Positions 23,601 to 34,464 of a stretch of DNA of 37,495 nucleotides are shown here, in pieces. The position numbers and the translations under genes are program-made. The notes under the pieces were generated by a model. That model did no database searches, had not been told where the DNA came from, and saw only the letters and a list, made by a program, of their open reading frames with translations. This DNA comes from Deltaproteobacteria bacterium (GTDB lineage: Bacteria; Myxococcota_A; UBA9042; PHBI01): assembly GCA_006226565.1 (NCBI GenBank), contig SBGO01000531.1:1-37495 (forward strand). The letters are read 5' to 3'. Numbering within the stretch: position 1 is the stretch's first letter; every line of letters begins with the position of its first letter.

Positions 23601-25468
23601 TCGAAGTCGGTGTCGAGCCACCAGACCTGGCACCCCTCGGCGCCCTCCTCGTCGAAGAGGCCGTCGCAGTCGTCGTCCTTGCCGTTGCACTCCTCGGTCG
23701 CGCCGGGGTGGATGGTGGGCACCGCGTCGTTGCAGTCGCCGCCGGTGGTCGCGCTCCACGGCGAGCTCGGGGCGCACAGGCAGCGCGCGTCCGCGGTGAG
23801 GCCGTGGGTGTCGCCGTCGCTGTCGCGGTAGTAGGGCGTGCAGCCCTCGGCGTCCTGCTCGTCGGTCTGCCCGTCGCAGTCGTCGTCGGCGCCGTCGCAG
23901 GCCTCGGTCACGCCCGGGTTGCGCGCGGGCGCCGCGTCGTCGCAGTCGCCGCCCCGCTCGACCGGGAAGGCGTCGCTCGGGCCGCACAGGCAGGCGAAGC
24001 GCGACGGGTCGCCCCAGCCGTCCGTGTCGCCGTCGGCGAAGTGGAGCGTGCAGTTCCCGGCGCCCTCCTCGTCGGTGAGGCTGTCGCAGTCGTCGTCCTC
24101 GTCATTGCACACCTCGGCCGCGCCCGGGTTGACGCCGGCCAGCGTGTCGTCGCAGTCGGTCGGCGACTTCGAGGTGTAGCCGCTCTCCTCGTCGGGCCCG
24201 CACAGGCACAGGCCGCCGGCGAAGGCGCCGAAGCCGTCGTGGTCGAGGTCGGGGAAGAAGGCCGAGCAGCCGACGGCGCCCGGGTCGTCGACCACGTCGT
24301 CGCAGTCGTTGTCGAGGCCGTCGCACACCTCGAGGGCCGACGGGCGGACGTTGGGGAGGTCGTCGTCGCAGTCGCCGCCCTTGGTGGCGTTCCACTCGCC
24401 CTCGGGGCCGCAGAGGCAGCGCGGGTCGCCGCCGCCGAAGCCGTCCTCGTCGTGGTCGCGCCAATAGGAGGCGCAGCCCTCGCCGCCCTCACCGTCGGTG
24501 CTGCCGTCGCAGTCGTTGTCGACGCCGTCGCCGCAGACCTCCGGGGCGGGGGCGTGGGCGTCGCAGCGCGGACCGCTCGCGCCGTCGCAGACCCAAGCGC
24601 CGACGCAGGTGCCGAGGGCGTTGGTGACCTGGCAGACCTCGGAGACGAAGGCGTCGTCGGTGTCGCCGTCGCAGTCGTCGTCCACGCCGTCGCAGTCGTC
24701 GATCACCGGCGCGGGGGCGTTGCAGGCGCTCAGCCCCTCGACCGAGCAGTAGCGGGTCCCGAGGCAGCGGCCGAGGTCGTTCTCGCTCGCGCAGGTCGTG
24801 CTCGCGCCAGCGGCCATGGCGGCGGGGGAGCAGCCGCAGACCCCGGAGAGAGGGACGCACTGGGGCGTCTGCTCGCCGTTCACGTCGGCCTGGCTGGCGC
24901 AGAGGTAGCCGGGCGGGCAGCTCGCGCCGGCGCAGAGGCCGCCGCAGAAGGCGCCGTCGTTGCCGTGGGGCCCGCGCGGGATGCAGCGCTGGGTCTCGTC
25001 GCCCTCGGTGAGGCAGTCGGCGTTCGTCTCGCAGGGCCGGCACAGGGTCGGGTAGCTGGGGACGCAGATGAAGATGACGTCGGGGAACGCCGCGAGATCC
25101 TGACGACAGGACCAGCCCTCGTCGCAGCTCCCCTCGCAGGTGCGGGTGCAGACGCGCTCGTCGTAGCCCTCGATGCAGTAGCCGCTCTGGCAGTCGCTGT
25201 TCTCGAAGCAGGGATTGACGAGGCCCGGGGGCTCGGTGTCGGCCCCGTCGGAGCCGTCGAGCGCGTCGCCTTCGACCTCGTCGCCGGTGTCGGCGTCGGC
25301 GACGTCGGCGGCGTCGACGTCCGAGGCCACCACGCCGTCGAGCTCGCTCGCGCTGTCGGCCGCGTCGGCGTCGCGGTCGCGGCCGCCGGTGACGTTGTCG
25401 TGGCAGCCCCCCGCGCCCGGGGCGAGGGCCAGGAGGAGGAGAACCGTCCACGCGTGGCGCATCGTCAT
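20642..25468 (-). CDS. MopE-type metal-binding repeat / PQQ-propeller lipoprotein (copy 2)
   Basis: ATG 25468 lies 2 bases after the stop of the upstream copy; the track frame to 26575 is a shadow. About 1,608 residues: lipoprotein signal with lipobox GAGGC, an Asp/Ala-rich acidic linker (~25-75), a cysteine-rich N-domain (~80-250, CFENSDCQSGYC...), then 15 MopE repeats (~258-1241), each with a CNGxDDDCDGxTDE loop, a DxDxDGxG loop and a GDCDD loop, spaced by CLCGP. These acidic loops resemble calcium- or copper-binding sites of the family named for Methylococcus MopE. Residues ~1242-1608 are a PQQ-like beta-propeller (WPTAKYDARRSGH; TSYTVGYARAYAVDPGGNVRW; VYIGDDNGHFYAVNANGTQRW). Likely outer surface. 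Co-linear with its upstream neighbour. Confidence 0.92.
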   Translation of the reverse strand: MTMRHAWTVLLLLALAPGAGGCHDNVTGGRDRDADAADSASELDGVVASDVDAADVADADTGDEVEGDALDGSDGADTEPPGLVNPCFENSDCQSGYCIEGYDERVCTRTCEGSCDEGWSCRQDLAAFPDVIFICVPSYPTLCRPCETNADCLTEGDETQRCIPRGPHGNDGAFCGGLCAGASCPPGYLCASQADVNGEQTPQCVPLSGVCGCSPAAMAAGASTTCASENDLGRCLGTRYCSVEGLSACNAPAPVIDDCDGVDDDCDGDTDDAFVSEVCQVTNALGTCVGAWVCDGASGPRCDAHAPAPEVCGDGVDNDCDGSTDGEGGEGCASYWRDHDEDGFGGGDPRCLCGPEGEWNATKGGDCDDDLPNVRPSALEVCDGLDNDCDDVVDDPGAVGCSAFFPDLDHDGFGAFAGGLCLCGPDEESGYTSKSPTDCDDTLAGVNPGAAEVCNDEDDDCDSLTDEEGAGNCTLHFADGDTDGWGDPSRFACLCGPSDAFPVERGGDCDDAAPARNPGVTEACDGADDDCDGQTDEQDAEGCTPYYRDSDGDTHGLTADARCLCAPSSPWSATTGGDCNDAVPTIHPGATEECNGKDDDCDGLFDEEGAEGCQVWWLDTDFDSYGVAGETACLCAPTVPYVAANADDCDDTSPFIHPNAVEVCNQKDDDCNGDTDEGVEATCTPFYYDADGDNWGLPEDSACLCGPDGLYRAANAGDCDDAVETTHPFARELCNDGVDDDCDGETDEQGAEGCVVYYADADHDGVGVFSDQRCLCAPTAPWTAPIGGDCDEGNADLHAGATELCNDVDDDCDGVTDPAGSDGCQTYLRDSDQDGFGVAGDALCLCAPTVPFTTVTPGDCNDADPQIRPTVLETCNGKDDDCSGVVDDPGTDGCVTFYRDQDGDTWGDASDSRCLCGPAGFYTATISGDCDDARADANPGVSEVCNGVDDDCDSATDEVNAFGCALRWHDEDGDGFGVDGDYRCLCQADGYYRGLAAGDCDDGAPLISPGEPERCNGLDDDCNGQTDEEGAGGCAPWLRDLDGDGYGDDDELRCLCAASGAYDTQTGGDCNDSAPLISPASAEFCNGTDDDCDDAVDEEDAVGCQPFYTDVDGDRWGVGDARCLCGAEGLWRGTQAVDCDDDDPARNPALPERCGGDGKDEDCDGATDEANAEGCVDLYEDIDGDEFGVTLTRTCLCGPTGDFTATVGGDCDDQTEIVNPGEVEVCNALDDDCDGLWDEGCGMQVGGWPTAKYDARRSGHAKTLAGPTSNHLRWKRRLTTTAEITTSATVDTAGDVIIAVQNVLYKLRPSDGATVWQTTMPAAMSGGASPTLREGGTIVVPVGNGLALFGPDGALLWHTAFQGAASDNITGAPLVGEDGTSYTVGYARAYAVDPGGNVRWSIAVPNLQYVPAHVGMSPTTGRIYFGCSNHALFAVEPSGIVAWTFVVADRDVDASVAITEDGVIFQSFGNYVHRVIDYGAYGDDTHSANAGGDVDAHVSVWRGADGRDHVLTNANGASGLRSFRGTDLGGEWTFSMTKDQSRNGVPIIDKDGVVYIGDDNGHFYAVNANGTQRWRYDTGTSGVDSEAALVPGGVIFGDDAGWVYYLAP
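21740..24695 (-). repeat. Array of 15 MopE coding repeats (copy 2)
   Basis: About 200-base units recognisable on the plus strand by CCGTCGCAGTCGTCGTC near each CDGxDDDCDG loop. The seventh and eighth units (GVEATC; LCNDGVDDDCDGETDE) match the seventh and eighth of the neighbouring array. Confidence 0.85.
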
Positions 25469-25470
25469 GG

Positions 25471-30324
<4,854 letters not shown>

Positions 30325-30555
30325 GGGACCTCCGTTGTGGGGGAGCGCGAGCCGGTCCAGCTCGCGGCCGATCGGACCTCAGCCGCGCGGTGAGATCAAG
30401 ATTCTCCGCTGAAATGCGGTCGATTCGTGGGCCCGGCGCGGGGGGGGTGACGGCGGCGAGACGGGTTTTGGGGTGGAACTTCGGCGCGCGGACCGGGGAG
30501 CTCGAGCCGGAACGTGGTTGCACTGCGAAGGGCGCGCGGACCGGCGGCGGACGGA

Positions 30556-30600
30556 GAAAGTGTGATGAGGTGGGGTCTGACCCCAACTTTTCACACTTTC
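30556..30600. repeat. REP-like nested palindrome
   Basis: Outer arms GAAAGTGTGA (30556-30565) and TCACACTTTC (30591-30600) are perfect 10-bp complements. Inside them TGGGGTC/GACCCCA forms a 7-bp perfect stem around one T. The GGGGTCTGACCCC core is like the extragenic palindromes mobilised by REP-associated tyrosine (Y1, IS200-like) transposases. No transposase is in the window. Confidence 0.6.
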
Positions 30601-30619
30601 GCTCGCGGAGGCCCGATTC

Positions 30620-30659
30620 GAGTCAAAGTGACTTTTTCTTGCAAGGGTCATCTTGACTC
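30620..30659. repeat. Second imperfect inverted repeat beside the REP-like element
   Basis: GAGTCAAAGTGAC (30620-30632) and GTCATCTTGACTC (30647-30659) are complementary at 11 of 13 positions, with a T-rich 14-base loop. It lies about 65 bases before the hydrolase ATG and could be a second part of a composite REP element, or an operator for the cassette. Confidence 0.5.
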
Positions 30660-30723
30660 TTTTAGGGTTGTTTCGACCTTGAAGGTGTCGCGACCCCGCG
30701 ACCCACCCCAGAAGGAGCCCCGC

Positions 30724-31527
30724 ATGAACCAGATCCACCTCGTCGTCATCGACCCGCAGAACGACTTCTGCCGCCCGGACGGCGCCCTCTCCGTCCCCGG
30801 CGCCGACCGCGACATGGACCGCCTGGCGCTGATGGTCCACCGCATGAAGGACAAGCTCGCCGACATCCACGTGACCCTCGACAGCCACCGCGCCGTCGAC
30901 ATCAGTCACCCGGTCTGGTTCCGCGACCGCGACGGCAACCACCCCGCGCCCTTCACGCAGATCACCGCCTCGGACCTCCGCGACGGCGTCTGGGTCCCGA
31001 CGCTCCCCTCGACCCACGCGCGCACCCTCGACTACCTCGACGCCCTCGCCGCCAGCGGCCGCTACCCGCACATCATCTGGCCCGAGCACTGCCTCATCGG
31101 CGGCGAGGGGCACAACGTCGTCCCCGACCTCTTCGACGCCTTCAACGAGTGGTCCCAGCGCTTCGCCCTCGTCGACTTCATCACCAAGGGCTCCAACCCC
31201 TTCACCGAGCACTTCTCGGCGCTCCGGGCCGAGGTCCCCGACCCCGGCGACCCGGGCACCCAGCTCAACGCCGGGCTCCTGACCACCCTCGAGGAGGCCG
31301 ACGTCATCCTGCTCGCCGGCGAGGCGGGCTCGCACTGCCTCGCCAACACCGTCCGCGACATCGCCGAGGCGTTCCGCGACCCGGCCTACATCCGGAAGAT
31401 GGTGCTGCTCACCGACGCCACCTCCCCGGTCCCCGGCTTCGAGGCCTACCAGGACGCCTTCATCCGCGACATGACCCGCGCCGGGATGCAGCTCTCCACC
31501 ACCCAGGACGTGCTCGCGACGCTCTGA
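30724..31527 (+). CDS. Nicotinamidase-like cysteine hydrolase
   Basis: ATG 30724 follows GAAGGAG; the track's start at 30514 lies inside the REP-like element. 267 residues of the isochorismatase/nicotinamidase fold with the complete catalytic set: Asp10 in VIDPQNDF, Lys155 in FITKGSNPF and nucleophile Cys205 in GEAGSHCLANTVRD. The zinc-site residues of PncA are also present (Asp53, His55, His62 in LDSHRAVDISH), as is a WPEHC segment. A PncA-type reaction, nicotinamide to nicotinate plus ammonia, is therefore chemically plausible, but the protein is longer than PncA (~210) and has insertions, so another amide may be the substrate. It is first in a cassette with a vWA protein (50 bases on) and a kinase-like protein. 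Confidence 0.9.
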   Translation: MNQIHLVVIDPQNDFCRPDGALSVPGADRDMDRLALMVHRMKDKLADIHVTLDSHRAVDISHPVWFRDRDGNHPAPFTQITASDLRDGVWVPTLPSTHARTLDYLDALAASGRYPHIIWPEHCLIGGEGHNVVPDLFDAFNEWSQRFALVDFITKGSNPFTEHFSALRAEVPDPGDPGTQLNAGLLTTLEEADVILLAGEAGSHCLANTVRDIAEAFRDPAYIRKMVLLTDATSPVPGFEAYQDAFIRDMTRAGMQLSTTQDVLATL

Positions 31528-31577
31528 CGCGCGCCCACGCCCCCCCACTCCCCCGCCTTCCCCCAAGGAGCCACGAC

Positions 31578-32324
31578 ATGCCTATCCTCGACCCCAACAA
31601 GTCCATGACCCTCCACACCGTCACCGGCTCGCGCTACGGCTTCTCGGCCACCCGCGTCGACCAGCTCGGCGCCTCGGAGTGGACGCTGGTCGCCATCGTC
31701 TGCGACGTCAGCGGCAGCGTCGGCGCCTTCCAGAAGGAGATGGAGGCCGCCATCCAGTCCATCGTCGAGGCCTGCCGCCTCTCCCCGCGGGCCGACCACC
31801 TGATGCTCCGCACCGTCGCCTTCGACGACCGCGTCCGCGAGGTGCACGGCTTCAAGCCGCTCTCCGACTGCCACCCCAAGGACTACGACGGCGCCCTCGC
31901 CATCGGCGGCACGACCGCCCTCTACGACGCCGCCCACAACGCCGTCGCCGCCACCGTCCAGTACGGCTCCACGCTGGCCAAGCGCGGCATGGCCGTCAAC
32001 GCCATCCTCTTCGTCATCACCGACGGCGGCGACAACGCCTCGACGGTCGACGCCGGCGCGGTCAAGCACGCCATCGCCCACGCGGTGAAGAGCGAGGCCC
32101 TCGAGTCGGTCCAGACGATGCTCATCGGGGTCGACGTCGACACCTCCGGGGTCGGCGCCTACCTGATGGACTTCTCGGCCAAGGCCGGCTTCGACCACTA
32201 CCTCGGGCTCGCCGACGCCACGCCCCGCACCCTGGCCGGGCTGGCGGACTTCGTCTCCCAGAGCATCGCCGCGCAGTCGATGTACCTGGGGACGGGCCTG
32301 TCCGCGACCCTCGGGAGCATCTGA
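31578..32324 (+). CDS. vWA-domain protein with intact MIDAS
   Basis: ATG 31578 after AAGGAG; the 391-residue track ORF overlaps the hydrolase and is an artefact. 248 residues, almost entirely one von Willebrand factor A domain: a short lead (MPILDPNKSM), then the metal-ion-dependent adhesion site DVSGS (Asp43, Ser45, Ser47), Thr112/113 in GGTTALYDA and Asp149 in VITDGGDN. No signal peptide or transmembrane helix, so it is cytoplasmic, like TerY and other vWA partners of kinases in bacterial stress-response operons. The kinase-like gene starts one base after its stop. It probably acts as a divalent-metal-dependent scaffold or as a substrate of the kinase; this is inferred from context. Confidence 0.92.
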   Translation: MPILDPNKSMTLHTVTGSRYGFSATRVDQLGASEWTLVAIVCDVSGSVGAFQKEMEAAIQSIVEACRLSPRADHLMLRTVAFDDRVREVHGFKPLSDCHPKDYDGALAIGGTTALYDAAHNAVAATVQYGSTLAKRGMAVNAILFVITDGGDNASTVDAGAVKHAIAHAVKSEALESVQTMLIGVDVDTSGVGAYLMDFSAKAGFDHYLGLADATPRTLAGLADFVSQSIAAQSMYLGTGLSATLGSI

Positions 32325-32325
32325 G

Positions 32326-33642
32326 ATGGCCCCGCGGGTGCTCCTCGACGACGGCCGCGCGGTGGCGCTCTCGCCGCGCGACTTCGTGGCCAAGGGCGGC
32401 GAGGGCAGCGTCTACGCCAGGGACGGCGTCGCCTTCAAGCTCTACCACGACCCGGCGCGCGCCCTGACGCCGGCCCGCCTCGCGGCGCTGTCGGCCCTGG
32501 ACCACCCGCGGATCCTGCGCCCCGAGGGGCTCCTCCATGACGACGACGGCCAGGTGGTCGGCTTCCACACCCGCTTCGTGCCCGACACCTGGCCGCTCTG
32601 CCGCCTCTTCGCCCGGAGCTTCCGCGAGCGCTACCACATCGACGACCGCGCCGTGCTGGCGCTGCTGCTCGAGATGCTCCACGTCGTCGACCACGCCCAC
32701 GACCGCAGCCTCCAGATCGTCGACCTGAACCCCCTCAACGTCCTGGTCGCGGCCGACGGGCGCACGCCCTACTTCATCGACGTCGACAGCTGGCAGGCCC
32801 CCGGCTTCCCGGCGACCGCCATCATGGACAGCGTCCGCGACCGCCACGCCGCCCCCGGCGTCTTCGACGACGCGACCGACTGGTTCGCCTTCGCCGTGGT
32901 CGCCTTCCAGCTCCTCGTCGGGGTCCACCCCTACCGCGGCGGGCACCCGGTGAAGGGGCTCGACGCGCGCATGACGCAGAACATCTCGGCGCTCCGCCCG
33001 GAGGTCGTGCTCCCGCCGAGCGCCGCCGACCCGCGCGGCCTCGGGGCGCCGCTCCTGCGCTGGTTCGACGCCGTGCTCGAGCGCGGCGAGCGCCGGCCCC
33101 CCGACCGGATCGCCCTGGTGACGATGTGCCCGATGCCGCCGCGGTCGGTGGCCCCGGGCTCCCCCTACGAGGCCGCGATGCGCGACGGGCAGCTCCGCCT
33201 GCGCGACGCCACGACGCACGACGAGGTGCCCCTCACCCTGACGGCGTCGGCCTTCGCGTGGCACCAGGGGCGCCTCTACGCGCTCAGCGGCGACGCCATC
33301 GTCGAGGTGACCCTCCGGACGCTGGGCGGGCGGACCTTCGCGACGACCCGGGTCGTCAGCCAGGTGCTCCCCCACGCGACCACCCTCTACCCAGGGGTCG
33401 CGCTCCAGGACGCCCTCGGCGCGGTCTACGCCTCCCTCTTCCCCGCCCCGGGCGTCTGCCATCAGATCCGCGTGCCGGATCTCGACGGCCGGCGGATCGC
33501 CGACGCCAGCTTCACGGACCGGACCCTGACGGTGCTCGTCGCCCGGGTCGACGGGCGCTTCGACCGCCTCCGCTTCCGCTTCGACCGCGCGCTCCGGACC
33601 TTCGCGAGCGACGCCGAGCGGGACGTCGAGCCCACGCCCTGA
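32326..33642 (+). CDS. Divergent protein-kinase-like protein with unknown C-terminal domain
   Basis: 438 residues; ATG is one base after the vWA stop and is preceded by GGGAG. Kinase features: glycine loop GGEGSVY (24-30), Lys38 in AFKLYHD, a catalytic loop VDLNPLNVLV with Asp133 and Asn138, and FIDVDSW at the DFG position (Asp152). The HRD His/Arg are replaced (IVDLNP), and the activation segment QAPGFPATAIMDSVRDRHA is unlike standard Ser/Thr kinases but resembles those partnered with vWA and PP2C proteins. The lobe after the helical core ends near residue 275. Residues ~285-438 form a beta-rich region (LRLRDATTHDEVPLTL...) that I do not recognise, possibly a sensor. No transmembrane helix. 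It should be the effector or signalling arm of the cassette. Confidence 0.85.
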   Translation: MAPRVLLDDGRAVALSPRDFVAKGGEGSVYARDGVAFKLYHDPARALTPARLAALSALDHPRILRPEGLLHDDDGQVVGFHTRFVPDTWPLCRLFARSFRERYHIDDRAVLALLLEMLHVVDHAHDRSLQIVDLNPLNVLVAADGRTPYFIDVDSWQAPGFPATAIMDSVRDRHAAPGVFDDATDWFAFAVVAFQLLVGVHPYRGGHPVKGLDARMTQNISALRPEVVLPPSAADPRGLGAPLLRWFDAVLERGERRPPDRIALVTMCPMPPRSVAPGSPYEAAMRDGQLRLRDATTHDEVPLTLTASAFAWHQGRLYALSGDAIVEVTLRTLGGRTFATTRVVSQVLPHATTLYPGVALQDALGAVYASLFPAPGVCHQIRVPDLDGRRIADASFTDRTLTVLVARVDGRFDRLRFRFDRALRTFASDAERDVEPTP

Positions 33643-33645
33643 GGC

Positions 33646-33664
33646 GCCGGCGGCCGCCGCCGGC
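33646..33664 (+). terminator. Terminator-like hairpin after the kinase cassette
   Basis: GCCGGCGG (33646-33653) pairs perfectly with CCGCCGGC (33657-33664) around a 3-base loop, 3 bases after the kinase stop. It is followed by an A-rich stretch rather than T, so it is bounded only by position. Confidence 0.5.
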
Positions 33665-33691
33665 GGCGCACGAAAGGGTTCGAAAAAACGG

Positions 33692-33730
33692 GCGAAAGGT
33701 GGATCCGAGCCGCGCCGCTTGGCATGCTCC
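33692..33730 (+). promoter_or_regulatory. Lipoprotein upstream element, copy 1
   Basis: GCGAAAGGTGGA, then CCGCGCCG and TGGCATGCT. The same order of words occurs at 34395-34434 before the GH92 gene, with 16 versus 17 bases between GGTGGA and TGGCA. The spacing suggests paired promoter hexamers of a shared type. This copy ends 4 bases before the ATG, so transcription would start close to the start codon. Confidence 0.4.
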
Positions 33731-33734
33731 AGGT

Positions 33735-34370
33735 ATGGCCACGTTCCCCCGGACGTCGCCGCTCGCCCTCGGCGCGGCGCTCCTCTTGGCGTGTACGTCG
33801 AACCCGACGCCCCACCCGGGTGTCGAGGACACGACGTCGCAGGTCGACGTCTACGTGCCGAGCGACGAGGCGCAGCGCGGCGTCTGCGGCGAGCTGGGCG
33901 GCCAGTGGAGCGACGACGACTCGCTCTGCACCGAGGTCGACCAGGGCTTCGACGCCAACGCCGGCGCGATCGAGCCCGCGGAGGGCCCGCCGGCGGCGGA
34001 CATCGTCGGCATCGACGTCACCGGCGCGGCCGGCGACTACGCCTTCACCGTCGTCATCAGCAGCGACGACACCGGCTGCGAGCTCTACACCGACTGGTGG
34101 GAGGTCGTCTCCGTCGACGGCACCCTGGTCCACCGCAAGGTCCAGATCCGGCCCCACGTCGAGGATCAGCCCTTCACCGACACCGCCGCCCACGTCGACC
34201 TGACGGAGGACGCGCTGGTGCTCGTCCGCGCCCACCTCAACACCGATGGCTACGTTGGCATCGCCTGGGTCGGCCGCGTCCGCGACGGCTTCACCCGGGC
34301 CCGCATCTCGCCGACCTTCGCCGAGGGCCTCGAGACCGCCGAGCCGCAGCCCCCCACCTGCCTGCCGTAG
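33735..34370 (+). CDS. Small acidic lipoprotein of unknown function
   Basis: ATG 33735 (MATFPRTSPLALG) gives a signal peptide with lipobox LLLAC; the track start at 33126 lies inside the kinase gene. There is only a weak CCAGG before it, so the transcript may have a very short leader. 211 residues, acidic, with segments GVCGELGGQWSDDDSLCTEV (two Cys, probably a disulfide) and a beta-rich body (DYAFTVVISSDDTGCELYTDWWEVVS; LVLVRAHLNTDGYVGIAWVG) reminiscent of small extracellular beta-sandwiches. No family recognised. A 94-base gap with the shared upstream element separates it from the GH92 gene. Confidence 0.75.
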   Translation: MATFPRTSPLALGAALLLACTSNPTPHPGVEDTTSQVDVYVPSDEAQRGVCGELGGQWSDDDSLCTEVDQGFDANAGAIEPAEGPPAADIVGIDVTGAAGDYAFTVVISSDDTGCELYTDWWEVVSVDGTLVHRKVQIRPHVEDQPFTDTAAHVDLTEDALVLVRAHLNTDGYVGIAWVGRVRDGFTRARISPTFAEGLETAEPQPPTCLP

Positions 34371-34394
34371 CCGCGCCGCGCGGCGACGCGCGCC

Positions 34395-34434
34395 GTGAAA
34401 GGGTGGACTCGCCGATCCGCGCCGTGGCACGCTG
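34395..34434 (+). promoter_or_regulatory. Lipoprotein upstream element, copy 2
   Basis: GTGAAAGGGTGGA, then CCGCGCCG and TGGCACGCT, matching copy 1 at 33692-33730. It lies 30-70 bases before the GH92 ATG. TGGCAC could recall a sigma-54 -24 element, but the -12 would be GCGC instead of TTGC and copy 1 lacks it altogether, so sigma-54 is unlikely. Confidence 0.4.
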
Positions 34435-34464
34435 GCGCGCCTCCGTCGCCACCCTGGGGACCGC

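Larger units (their letters stand above)
30325..30723. other. Divergent intergenic region with REP-like elements
   Basis: This 399-base region separates the minus-strand MopE genes from the plus-strand hydrolase cassette. It holds a 7-bp hairpin in the MopE leader (30346-30366, CGCGAGC/GCTCGCG), the nested palindrome at 30556-30600 and the inverted repeat at 30620-30659. The 30601-30690 stretch is unusually AT-rich for this genome. A TTGACT at 30653-30658 could be a -35, but the matching -10 (ACCTTG) is poor. No gene is supported here. Confidence 0.5.

Noticed and set aside
34425-34438. Sigma-54 promoter (TGGCAC) before GH92
   Set aside because: The -12 would be GCGC and not TTGC, and the sister element at 33720 lacks a GC at the -12 position.
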